NCBI GenBank assembly: GCA_937974415.1
Contig: CALJXB010000454.1
Coordinates: 1-21,672 of the forward strand
DNA from: an uncultured Kiloniellales bacterium
GTDB lineage: Bacteria > Pseudomonadota > Alphaproteobacteria > Kiloniellales > JAKSDN01
Length of the DNA stretch: 21,672 nt
Reading direction: 5' to 3'
Below, piece by piece: positions 7,224 to 14,494 of this stretch. The notes under the pieces are model-generated. The model was given only the letters and a program-made list of their open reading frames with translations, was not told the origin of the DNA and ran no database searches. Numbering within the stretch: position 1 is the first letter of the stretch; every line of letters starts with the position of its first letter. Both the position numbers and the translations under genes were made by a program.

Positions 7224-10118
7224 CTACTCGGCCGCGTTGTCGAGAGACCGTACGGCATCCGCGCAACGTACGCATACGCCCGGCGCGGCCGGTGACGTAC
7301 CAACCTCGGGCAGGATGCGCCAGCAGCGCTGGCACTTGTCTCCCGCCGCCAGGCCCGCGACCACGGCGACCGCGGGCACCTCGTCCGCGACGAAGGCCCC
7401 GTCGGGGCCCGGCCCGGCGACCGCCGTTACATCCGAGGTTATGGCGATCTCCGCCAAATCGAGCCCGTCGATTGCCGCCATGAGGTCCGGATCCTCGATG
7501 TAAACCTGGGGGCTGGCCTGCAGGCTCGAGCCGATTCGCTTCTCCGCCCGTTCCACCTCCAGGGCGCCGGTCACGGCCCGGCGCACCTCGCGAATCTTGG
7601 CCCAGCGCTCGGCCAAGGCCGCATCGCGCCAGTCGGCCGGGACCTCGGGAAACGTACGCAAGTGTACGCTTGCCGCCCGAGTCGCACCCCTGTCTTGCGC
7701 ACTGGCGTCGCCACCGTCGGTCGCAGCGGCCGCGGCGCCGCGGGCCCACCAGGCCTCCTCGGCGGTGAAGCAGAGAATCGGCGCGAGCCAAGCGGTCAGG
7801 CAGTCGAACAGCAGGTCGAGCACCGTGCGGCAGGCGCGCCGCCGGGGCGAATCCGACCGATCGCAGTAGAGGACGTCCTTGCGGACATCGAAATAGAAGG
7901 CCGAGAGATCGACGGCGCAGAAGTTGTGGAGCTGCTGGTAGATGTTGTGAAAGTCGAAGTCGTCGCAGCCGCGCCGCACCGTCTCGTCGAGCTCGCTCAG
8001 GCGGTGCAACACCCAGCGCTCCAGCTCCGGCATGTCGCCCGGCGCGACCCGCTCCGCCTCGCTGAAACCATCCAGGTTGCCGAGCAGAAAGCGCAGGGAA
8101 TTGCGCAGACGCCGATAGGCGTCCGCCTGGTAGCGCAGAATCTCCGGCCCGATTCGCACGTCCTCCTCGTAGTTGGAGGCAACCACCCAGAGCCGCAGGA
8201 TGTCGGCGCCGTTCTTAGCGATGATGTCGAGCGGCGAAATGACGTTGCCGAGCGACTTGGACATCTTGCGGCCCTGCTCGTCGAGCACGAATCCGTGGGT
8301 CAGCACCGCCTCGTAGGGCGCCCGGCCCCGGGTTCCGGCGGACTCCAGCAGGGAGGTGTGGAACCAGCCGCGGTGCTGGTCGGAGCCTTCGAGATAGAGC
8401 GAGGCCGGCCACTTGAGCTCGGGGCGCGCCTCCAGCACGAAGGCGTGGGTCGAGCCGGAATCGAACCACACCTCGACCACGTCGCTGACCTGCTCGTAGT
8501 CGGCCGGATCGTAGTCGGGCCCGAGAAAGCGACTGGCATCGCTGGTCAGCCAGGCATCGCCGCCTTCTTGCTCGAAGGCCTCGGCCACCCGTTCGATCAC
8601 CGCCGGATCGCGCAGCAGCTCGCCGGACTTCTTTTCGACGAACAGCGGCAAGGGGACGCCCCACAGCCGCTGGCGCGAGATGCACCAGTCGGGCCGCTGC
8701 TCGATCATGGCATAGAGGCGGTTGCGCCCGGCGGCCGGCACGAAACGAGTCTCGCGGATCGCCGCCAGCGCCTTGTCGCGCAGATCGTTGGCCGTCATGG
8801 AGATGAACCACTGGGGCGTGTTGCGGAAGATCAGCGGCGCCTTGGAGCGCCATGAATGGGGATAGCTGTGGCGCAGCTTGGCCCGTGCGAGCAGCGCGCC
8901 AGCCTCGCGCAGGCGCTCGACCACCGCCGGGTTGGCGTCGCCCGGCCTGCCGTCGTCGTCGTAGACCCGCGTGCCGGCGAAGAGCGGCACGTGGTTCATG
9001 AAATAGCCCGCCGCGTCGACGGTCTGGGGCACCTCGAGGCCTTGGGCCTGGCCGAGCTCGTAGTCGTCCGAACCGTGGCCCGGCGCGATGTGCACGAAGC
9101 CCGTGCCCTGAACCATGGTGACGAAATCGGCGCCATAAACCGGCACGTCGAAATCGTAGCCCTGGCCGCGCAGTGGGTGGGCGCAGATCGTGCCGATCAG
9201 GTCCTGGCCCGTCATACTGGCGACGCGCCGGCTGGCCTCGATCGCCAAATCCTGTTCGAGCTGCGCCACGAGGTTCTCGGCGGCCAGCAGGATCTGTCCG
9301 GGCTCCACTGCCGCCGTCTCGCCGACCGCCGCAAGCTCCAGGGCGACATAGTTGGCCTCGGGGTCGAGGGCGACGGCCCGATTTCCGGGGATGGTCCAGG
9401 GGGTCGTCGTCCAGATGACGATGGCGGCGCCGGCAGGCAGATCGACCGGGCTGCTCACGATGGGGAAACGCACCCAGATGGTCGGCGAGGTGTGGTCGTG
9501 GTACTCCACCTCGGCATCGGCCAGCGCCGTGCGCTCGGGCACCGACCAGAGGACCGGCATGGCGCCCGCGTAGAGCCCGCCGTTGGCAACGAACTTGCCG
9601 ATCTCCCGCGCGATCTGGGCTTCCGCCGCATAGGCCATGGTGGTGTAGGGGCGCTCCCAGTCGCCCTCGACGCCGAGGCGGCGAAATTCCTCGATCTGGA
9701 TCTCGATCCAATGCTCGGCGAACTCGCGGCATTCGCGCCGGAAGTCGACCGGCGATACCGCGTCCTTGCTCTGGCCGCGGGCCCGGTAGCCCTCCTCGAC
9801 TTTCCATTCGATCGGCAGGCCGTGGCAGTCCCAGCCGGGCACGTAGTGGGCATCCTTGCCCAGCATCTGCTGAGAGCGGTTGATCACATCCTTCAGCACC
9901 TTGTTGAAAGCGGTGCCCATGTGGAGGTGGCCGTTGGCGTAAGGCGGGCCGTCGTGCAGGATGAACTTCTCCCGCCCGGCGGCGTTCTCGCGCAGCGCCT
10001 GAAACAGGTTCATCTCGGCCCAGCGGGCGAGCATCTCGGGTTCGCGCTTGGCCAAGCCGGCGCGCATGGGAAAGTCCGTGCGCGGCAGAAACACCGTGGC
10101 TTTGTAATCGATACTCAT
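7224..10118 (-). CDS. ileS: Isoleucyl-tRNA synthetase
   Basis: Class I aminoacyl-tRNA synthetase that charges tRNA-Ile in the cytosol and edits misactivated valine. The 964 residues match the bacterial form. The HIGH motif is HLHMG (64-68) after PPYANG; the active-site GWDCHGLPIEWKVE follows; the connective editing domain occupies roughly 190-400; KMSKS is at 618-622 after GSDQHRGWFH; the anticodon-binding region follows. The C-terminal zinc knuckle has Cys929, Cys932, Cys949 and Cys952. An Ala/Asp-rich insertion (EEAWWARGAAAAATDGG) lies in the anticodon-binding part. The start is the ATG at 10118; a GTG at 10130 would add four residues. It ends one base before the likely lspA start. Identity is beyond reasonable doubt. 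Confidence 0.98.
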   Translation of the reverse strand: MSIDYKATVFLPRTDFPMRAGLAKREPEMLARWAEMNLFQALRENAAGREKFILHDGPPYANGHLHMGTAFNKVLKDVINRSQQMLGKDAHYVPGWDCHGLPIEWKVEEGYRARGQSKDAVSPVDFRRECREFAEHWIEIQIEEFRRLGVEGDWERPYTTMAYAAEAQIAREIGKFVANGGLYAGAMPVLWSVPERTALADAEVEYHDHTSPTIWVRFPIVSSPVDLPAGAAIVIWTTTPWTIPGNRAVALDPEANYVALELAAVGETAAVEPGQILLAAENLVAQLEQDLAIEASRRVASMTGQDLIGTICAHPLRGQGYDFDVPVYGADFVTMVQGTGFVHIAPGHGSDDYELGQAQGLEVPQTVDAAGYFMNHVPLFAGTRVYDDDGRPGDANPAVVERLREAGALLARAKLRHSYPHSWRSKAPLIFRNTPQWFISMTANDLRDKALAAIRETRFVPAAGRNRLYAMIEQRPDWCISRQRLWGVPLPLFVEKKSGELLRDPAVIERVAEAFEQEGGDAWLTSDASRFLGPDYDPADYEQVSDVVEVWFDSGSTHAFVLEARPELKWPASLYLEGSDQHRGWFHTSLLESAGTRGRAPYEAVLTHGFVLDEQGRKMSKSLGNVISPLDIIAKNGADILRLWVVASNYEEDVRIGPEILRYQADAYRRLRNSLRFLLGNLDGFSEAERVAPGDMPELERWVLHRLSELDETVRRGCDDFDFHNIYQQLHNFCAVDLSAFYFDVRKDVLYCDRSDSPRRRACRTVLDLLFDCLTAWLAPILCFTAEEAWWARGAAAAATDGGDASAQDRGATRAASVHLRTFPEVPADWRDAALAERWAKIREVRRAVTGALEVERAEKRIGSSLQASPQVYIEDPDLMAAIDGLDLAEIAITSDVTAVAGPGPDGAFVADEVPAVAVVAGLAAGDKCQRCWRILPEVGTSPAAPGVCVRCADAVRSLDNAAE

Positions 10119-10197
10119 GGCGCGGCCCACCCGGCCTACCTCGTGCCGTCGCTCGACCGGGCGCGACTCGCGAAGCCCCGGCGCCGACGTGCACGTT

Positions 10198-10226
10198 TTG
10201 TGCCCGCAAAGAGCCGGTTACGTCAA
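10198..10226 (-). promoter_or_regulatory. Candidate promoter for ileS-lspA-bamF
   Basis: Read on the minus strand, TTGACG (10221-10226) matches the sigma-70 -35 box at 5 of 6 positions. After 17 bases comes GCACAA, a poor -10 element, about 80 bases before the ileS ATG. The strong -35 and its location support it; the weak -10 is the main doubt. Confidence 0.3.
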
Positions 10227-10279
10227 ACCTCTTTTACGGCTCCGTCCGCGCTGGAGAGCGCACCCGAGACTTTGCCGGG

Positions 10280-10300
10280 GCGGCGGTCTGGACCCGCCGC
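10280..10300 (-). terminator. Hairpin after the MaoC gene
   Basis: On the minus strand GCGGCGG, a 7-base loop and CCGCCGC form a seven-pair GC stem about 20 bases past the MaoC stop. No U-tract follows, so termination here is only possible, for example with Rho. Confidence 0.3.
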
Positions 10301-10320
10301 ATCGGATTCTTCGCCGATAG

Positions 10321-10773
10321 TCAGCCGGCCGCTTCGCCCGCGTCCGGCCGATTGGCGACCATCATGGTGGCCTCGCCATCGATCACCACCGTTTCGCCGA
10401 CCGTGCACACGGTGGTGAGAACGACCCGGCGACGCTCGGGCACGATCTCCTTGACGGTGGCCCGCGCGACGACCGTGTCGCCGGCCTTCACCGGCGCCCG
10501 GAATCGCAGGTCTTGCTTGATGTAAATGCAGCCCGGGCCGGGCAGGCGCGTGCCGACCACGGTCGAGATAAAGCCGGCCGACAGCATGCCGTGGGCGATG
10601 CGCTCCTTGAACAGAGTGCCCTCGGCGAAGAGCTGGTTGATATGGACCGGATTGGTGTCGCCGGAAATGCCCGCGAACATGACGATGTCCGCCTCGGTCA
10701 CGGTCTTGGCAAAGACGCTCGCCATGCCGACCGACAGGTCCTCGAGATAATAACCGTGCAGCTCTTGCATCAC
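10321..10773 (-). CDS. MaoC-family (R)-specific enoyl-CoA hydratase-like protein
   Basis: Single hot-dog-fold protein of about 150 residues in the MaoC/PhaJ group, which hydrates trans-2-enoyl-CoA to (R)-3-hydroxyacyl-CoA, feeding polyhydroxyalkanoate synthesis or other acyl-CoA routes. The catalytic dyad motif appears as GDTNPVH with Asp39 and His44, followed by RIAHGMLSAGF, the overhanging helix typical of the family. The C-terminal strands (RFRAPVKAGDTVVARATV) are also standard. GTG at 10773 has GAGG seven bases upstream; ATG at 10770 is equally possible and changes the protein by one residue. Upstream lies a divergent lipoprotein gene, downstream ileS 202 bases away, so it is probably not tied functionally to ileS. 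True substrate is not predictable from sequence. Confidence 0.9.
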   Translation of the reverse strand: MMQELHGYYLEDLSVGMASVFAKTVTEADIVMFAGISGDTNPVHINQLFAEGTLFKERIAHGMLSAGFISTVVGTRLPGPGCIYIKQDLRFRAPVKAGDTVVARATVKEIVPERRRVVLTTVCTVGETVVIDGEATMMVANRPDAGEAAG

Positions 10774-10877
10774 TCGTTCGCCTCATCGCCAAGCAGTTGT
10801 CACGAATTTGCCCCGCATCCCCGGCTTAAGAGATCCTTATTCGCGTTCCGAGAGGATCGTGTCACTGCCGCCGAGGT

Positions 10878-10899
10878 GCCTTTCGCATTTGCGAAAGGC
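10878..10899. promoter_or_regulatory. Perfect 10-bp inverted repeat with 2-bp spacer
   Basis: Arms GCCTTTCGCA and TGCGAAAGGC are separated by TT. The palindrome lies between the divergent MaoC and DUF2846-like genes, 22 bases before the first possible ATG of the latter. It could be a dimeric-repressor operator, or one end of a dispersed intergenic palindrome; the adjoining GCTGGATCGGG...ATGACACC text resembles such alphaproteobacterial repeats. Confidence 0.5.
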
Positions 10900-10920
10900 G
10901 GAGCTGGATCGGGCCTCAGC

Positions 10921-11517
10921 ATGACACCAAAGGACGCGAGCGTCGCCGCCCTCTTTTACGGACTGCGCCGAGCGGCGGCAACGTTATTCTCTGTCTCAAG
11001 CCCGCCGCCGGTTCTGGCCGGGAGGGCTACCTGCCCTCCGACGGGACTGCACCTGTCGCCTCTTCGCAAGCGCAAAAATCCCGGCCGCCTCCTGGCGCTC
11101 CTTTTGGCGGCCTGGCTCGCCGCCTGCAGCACGCCCTTGGATGTTCCGGTCCAGCCGGCAGCGGCGCCGACGGATCCGACCGTCGATCAGGCCCGCCTCT
11201 ACTTCTACCGGCCTGACGACTCCCTGTTCCCGGCGATCCGGCCGGAGGTCATCATCAACGGCCGCAAGGTCGGGGTTTCGGTCGTCGGCGAAGCCTTTTA
11301 CCGGGACGCCCGACCCGGCCGCTACGAGATCTTCCTGACCAGCAACGACGACGACCGGCTGAGTGTCGTCCTGCGCCCAGGCGAAGTCCGTTACGTGCGA
11401 ACCTCCATCGCTCTGGGCTGGCTTGGGCCGCACCTTTCGCCGACCGAGGTGGATGCCGGGCAAGGCGCGCGGGACCTGGAAAACCTGAGACTGGTCGAGC
11501 CCCGTCTGGAAGATTAG
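10921..11517 (+). CDS. DUF2846-like lipoprotein
   Basis: The mature part has the look of DUF2846: ARLYFYRPDD near its start, PEVIINGRKVGVSVVGEAFYRD, then PGRYEIFLTSND and LRPGEVRYVRTSIALGW. It is a small beta-rich lipoprotein, probably anchored in the envelope; the molecular role of the family is not known to me. A lipoprotein signal is visible as LLALLLAAWLAAC, with the lipobox Cys encoded at 11125. The only ATG in frame, 10921, puts that Cys at residue 69, too far for a normal signal peptide, and the first 44 residues look non-coding. Translation may instead begin at a CTG near 11047 or 11053 (GGGA lies six bases before the second), just ahead of the RKRKNPGR basic region. No operon partner is evident. 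Confidence 0.8.
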   Translation: MTPKDASVAALFYGLRRAAATLFSVSSPPPVLAGRATCPPTGLHLSPLRKRKNPGRLLALLLAAWLAACSTPLDVPVQPAAAPTDPTVDQARLYFYRPDDSLFPAIRPEVIINGRKVGVSVVGEAFYRDARPGRYEIFLTSNDDDRLSVVLRPGEVRYVRTSIALGWLGPHLSPTEVDAGQGARDLENLRLVEPRLED

Positions 11518-11802
11518 CGCGGGCGCGCCAAGGTGAACTGCGAAGATCCCCTTTTAGTTGCTCGGTAGACGGGACGAGAAGCGCCGAGCCCGGAAGCCGG
11601 CATATGTCCTCCGGCGTCGCAAGAGGCGCCGAAGATGCCGCCGCCGCGCCGCGAGTTCCACGTTTCCAAGGGCTTGACCCCGGCTTGACCCCGGTGCGGA
11701 TCGCCACTTAAGCACTCGACGTGCGGCCCCTGCCTGTGATTTGATTAGGGATTACGCCCGTAGGTATGCGGGTGGAGGTATGGGGTTTGGAGTACAGTTA
11801 GA
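11518..11802. other. Intergenic region upstream of the cold-shock gene
   Basis: These 285 bases contain no supported gene. They include a direct 11-bp duplication GGCTTGACCCC (11671-11692). The second copy carries TTGACC, with TTAAGC 17 bases later, a weak promoter possibility. The last 60 bases are G/T/A-rich and lead to the cold-shock start, possibly as an untranslated leader as seen in csp genes. Confidence 0.5.
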
Positions 11803-12300
11803 ATGACGGAAGACTTGGATACCGGCCAACCGGTGGCGCAGCAGGGCGTGGCCGCCGTGGTCAAGTGGTTCAATCCTTTCAAAGGGTTCGGGTTTGTCAG
11901 ACTGGGGGAAGACCAACCGGACGCATTCCTACACGCATCCGTCTTGGTGCCGACGGGGCACCAAGAGCTTCCCGAAGGAACGACAATTATCTGCGATGTG
12001 AGTGAGGGCCCGCGAGGGTTGCAAGTGGCGGCAATCACGAGCATCGAAGAGATCCCCGACGCACCGGCCATGTCGGACTCGAGGCCGGAGGGTGCCTTGA
12101 TGGAGGGGACGGTTAAGTTCTACAACCACGCGAGAGGATTCGGTTTCGTCATCCCGGACGACGGCAGCCGCGACGTCTTCGTATCGGCACGAACTTTGGA
12201 GCGTGCCGGTCTTACCGGGCTCGAGGCCAATCAGCGCGTTCGCCTGTCGACCCGCACGGGTCACAAAGGGCCGATGGCGCAAAGCGTCGAGGTAATCTGA
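11803..12300 (+). CDS. Tandem cold-shock-domain protein
   Basis: Cytosolic single-strand nucleic-acid-binding protein of 165 residues with two cold-shock domains. The first (about 15-80) has VVKWFNPFKGFGFV (RNP1) and DAFLHAS (RNP2). The second (about 98-165) has GTVKFYNHARGFGFV and DVFVSARTL, where the usual His of RNP2 is replaced by Ser. The linker (80-97) is acidic and Pro-rich. Two-domain Csp proteins are common in Alphaproteobacteria, where they act as RNA chaperones in cold, stationary phase or stress; which applies here is unknown. GGAG lies about 10 bases before the ATG. The gene stands alone, with a small GC hairpin just past the stop. Confidence 0.94.
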   Translation: MTEDLDTGQPVAQQGVAAVVKWFNPFKGFGFVRLGEDQPDAFLHASVLVPTGHQELPEGTTIICDVSEGPRGLQVAAITSIEEIPDAPAMSDSRPEGALMEGTVKFYNHARGFGFVIPDDGSRDVFVSARTLERAGLTGLEANQRVRLSTRTGHKGPMAQSVEVI

Positions 12301-12303
12301 TCC

Positions 12304-12319
12304 GCGCCCTCCGGGGCGC
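12304..12319 (+). terminator. Short GC hairpin just after the cold-shock gene
   Basis: GCGCCC and GGGCGC flank a TCCG loop, four bases past the TGA. No U-run follows, so this is a weak terminator or a 3'-end stabilising structure. Confidence 0.35.
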
Positions 12320-12339
12320 CGACACGAGACGCTGCCCAC

Positions 12340-12369
12340 GGGCCACCGCCAGCGTGGCCCCGCTATAAT
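12340..12369 (+). promoter_or_regulatory. Consensus -10 box (TATAAT) directly after a 7-bp inverted repeat
   Basis: TATAAT at 12364-12369 is a perfect -10 hexamer, rare by chance in such GC-rich DNA, and lies 93 bases before the crystallin-like gene. The -35 position has no TTGACA match but is covered by the inverted repeat GGGCCAC, 7 bases, GTGGCCC (12340-12360). That arrangement suggests an activator or repressor site substituting for the -35 box. The repeat could alternatively be a terminator of the cold-shock gene. Confidence 0.45.
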
Positions 12370-12429
12370 CTATTGTGCCGAATCCGAGGCTGCGCACATG
12401 ATGGCCGCGCGACGCGGTTTCATTTAAGG

Positions 12430-12450
12430 GCGGCCCGTGACGGGGGCCGC
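12430..12450 (+). promoter_or_regulatory. Leader hairpin next to the ribosome binding site
   Basis: GCGGCCC and GGGCCGC flank a 7-base loop, and the stem ends one base before the GGGG that probably acts as Shine-Dalgarno for the 12462 gene. Such a stem could hinder or expose ribosome loading. No riboswitch class is recognisable. Confidence 0.35.
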
Positions 12451-12461
12451 GGGGTGACGAC

Positions 12462-14492
12462 ATGAGCGCCGCGGATTTCCGCGAGTCCAGGATCGAAGTA
12501 TCATCGCAGCCTCTTGAACCGACGACCGCACGACGGGCGCCGGTCAGCGTGGGTGTGTTGCTCGCCCTCATGATCACCGTCGTGGTCGCCGCCGCGTGCT
12601 GGCTCTCCGGCAACGAGGCAGCGGCCGCAACCGCGCGCTCCGACCAAGTCATTCTCTACCAGAACCGCGATTTCTCCGGCCCAGTGAAGACTTGGTCGCT
12701 CGAACCGGACCAGCCCTTTCTGGCGGTGCCCTATACCGGCGACGATTTCAGGCCGGCCAGCGCCTCCATCAAGCTGGGCGCCGATGTCGGAGTGCTGTTG
12801 TTCGAGCACCCCTTCTTCTCGACGATCGACGAGACCTGCGACTACCAGCTCGGGGACGCGACGGACCCGGATCTGTGGTGGCGTTCGGACAAGGCCATGT
12901 TCGTGCCCGGCCCCCAGGAACGCGGCCCGGTCGAGGGGAATCTTCGCGCCCAGGCCGTCGCCTCGCTGATTCTCTATCGGCGCGCCTCCGGGCCGCCGCC
13001 CGGGGCATTGCTTCTGGAGCGGCGGCGCTATGTCAACTGGGACTGCTCGGCCCCGACCAAGGCGCGCGGCTACAAGCGGCTTTTCGTGCCCGTCGCGGCG
13101 GCGCCCCACCGCCAGGGCTGCTTCAACCTCGATGCCGGACTGTCCTACGGTTCGTCCGGCACGGTCGCACTCGACTTCTCCGCCGCCAGCGAGCTACTGC
13201 TCATCGCGCCGCGCGACCTCGACGCCGACTATGCGGAGATAGACCACCGCGTGGCGGCGAGCCTCCACATTGCCAGGGACTGCGCCGGCACGGCGGTGGC
13301 TTTCTCCCAATCAGAGTCCGGGGGTCGCCGCTTCGATCTCAAGCAGTTCGACCTCGACCGCAAGGCGCGCTCGGTCATGCTCCGCTACGAGGGTGGCGCC
13401 TATGACGCCATGCTGCCGGCCGCCGGTCAGGAACCCGAAGCAACGGGCGTGGCCGTCGCCGAGACATCGCTCGAGGACGATCCGGACGAACCTCCTCAGG
13501 AGCCTCAGGCAGACGTCCCCGAGGAGCCGCGGGACGAAGCCTCGGAACAGGATCCGGCCGAGACCGCCGAGGAGGACCAGGTCGGGACAAGCCAGGTGGC
13601 CCAGGCCGCGGTCCTCACGACCATCGCGGCCGAGCCGGCTTCCGAGGCGAGCGCCGAGCCCATCTCTGAGCCCACCCCAGAGGCCGCCACAGAGGCGACG
13701 GTCCAACCGGACGCCCGATCGGGGCAGGCCGAGGCTCTCGCGATGGCCGACCCGACGGGCGGCAGCAAAAGCGACGTGGCGCCGGACGCGGCGCCGGAAG
13801 CCACCCCGGACCCGACAACCGCCACCGCATTGGATGTCCCCGACAGCGGGACTGCCGACGCCCCGGACCCCGCCTCGACGGGCGACCTCGCGCCCGCCGG
13901 AGAGACCATGACACAGGCGCAAGCACCGGCCGCCGAAGCACAAGCCGCCGAAGCACCGGCAGCCCAGGCAACGGAGACCGAGATACCGGATGCCGGCGCA
14001 CGGGATGCCACCGCGCCCGAAGGTATGAGCGCCGAAGCAGGTCTGGCCCGAGTGGAAGAATCTGAGGTCGAGACGCCCCAGGTCCAAATTGCCCAGTCCG
14101 AAACAGTCCAATCCGAAACAGTCCAGCCCGACACCACCCAGTCCGAAACAGTCCAGTCGGTGACACCCCAGTCGGAAACGACCCAGTCTGATACCAGCGG
14201 CTTTCTAGTCCTGCCCGAAGCCGAGGAAAAGGCCGTCTCTGTCGGCGAAACCTTCACGCTACCGCTTTTGCAAGGCTACCGTTTGAACTTCTGTCTCTAT
14301 CAGCAGGATGAAGGCTGTGGCCAGGAGGCGGCCACGAAATGGTGCGAGGCGCTCGGGTTCGGCGGCGGCGCGTCCTCCTTCGAGGTCGACGAGAACATCG
14401 GATCCCTGTTCCCGACGCTCGCTCTGGGCGATCTGCAGCTTTGCGCCAACTTCGTGTGCGACGGTTTCAAAGAGATCACCTGCTTGCCGTAA
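12462..14492 (+). CDS. Membrane-anchored protein with beta/gamma-crystallin-like motif and six-cysteine C-terminal domain
   Basis: Unrecognised 676-residue protein. A single membrane segment lies at about 28-48 after a polar N-terminus, so most of it should be periplasmic. From 62 comes a beta-rich region opening with VILYQNRDFSG, which fits the (Y/F)x4(Y/F)xG Greek-key signature of beta/gamma-crystallins, and a degenerate second copy at VLLFEHPFF (111-119). The strict Ca2+ motif is not seen. Region 120-320 is a globular part with Cys126, 195, 220 and 274. Residues 323-590 form an acidic, Ala/Pro/Gln-rich linker with seven pentapeptides (544-578). The end (604-676) is a compact domain with Cys611, 619, 628, 661, 666 and 674, probably three disulfides, of a C...CG..AA..WC...G...LC...CDGF..I.C pattern I recall from other proteobacterial secreted proteins. 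GGGG lies before the ATG. A TPR gene follows two bases later. Confidence 0.85.
   Translation: MSAADFRESRIEVSSQPLEPTTARRAPVSVGVLLALMITVVVAAACWLSGNEAAAATARSDQVILYQNRDFSGPVKTWSLEPDQPFLAVPYTGDDFRPASASIKLGADVGVLLFEHPFFSTIDETCDYQLGDATDPDLWWRSDKAMFVPGPQERGPVEGNLRAQAVASLILYRRASGPPPGALLLERRRYVNWDCSAPTKARGYKRLFVPVAAAPHRQGCFNLDAGLSYGSSGTVALDFSAASELLLIAPRDLDADYAEIDHRVAASLHIARDCAGTAVAFSQSESGGRRFDLKQFDLDRKARSVMLRYEGGAYDAMLPAAGQEPEATGVAVAETSLEDDPDEPPQEPQADVPEEPRDEASEQDPAETAEEDQVGTSQVAQAAVLTTIAAEPASEASAEPISEPTPEAATEATVQPDARSGQAEALAMADPTGGSKSDVAPDAAPEATPDPTTATALDVPDSGTADAPDPASTGDLAPAGETMTQAQAPAAEAQAAEAPAAQATETEIPDAGARDATAPEGMSAEAGLARVEESEVETPQVQIAQSETVQSETVQPDTTQSETVQSVTPQSETTQSDTSGFLVLPEAEEKAVSVGETFTLPLLQGYRLNFCLYQQDEGCGQEAATKWCEALGFGGGASSFEVDENIGSLFPTLALGDLQLCANFVCDGFKEITCLP
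14091..14195 (+). repeat. Seven 15-bp coding repeats (pentapeptide xQSET)
   Basis: Within the linker of the preceding protein the sequence runs as AQSET, VQSET, VQPDT, TQSET, VQSVT, PQSET, TQSDT. The DNA repeats (core CAGTCCGAAACA) are close enough in codon choice to indicate recent unit duplication; copy number may vary between strains. Confidence 0.85.
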
Positions 14493-14494
14493 AC

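Noticed and set aside
284..10418. Long open frames on the plus strand across 284-1621, 1759-2673, 2677-3939, 4385-5794, 7662-8855 and 8856-10418
   Set aside because: They lie antisense to secure minus-strand genes (mutL, pgi, M16 pair, ileS). Their translations are rich in Arg, Gly, Ala, Gln and His with no recognisable motif, as expected from high-GC antisense frames.
10223..10792. A 189-codon minus-strand frame over the MaoC gene
   Set aside because: Out of frame with the MaoC catalytic motif and composed of Arg/Gly/His-rich text; a shadow of the real gene.
11671..11692. Tandem GGCTTGACCCC duplication as a double -35 promoter
   Set aside because: The -10 at the right spacing (TTAAGC) matches poorly; recorded only within the intergenic entry.
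13311..14257. Minus-strand frames of 266 and 250 codons rich in Gly/Leu/Arg or Ser/Ala
   Set aside because: Antisense images of the low-complexity acidic linker in the plus-strand gene; repetition there produces long stop-free frames.
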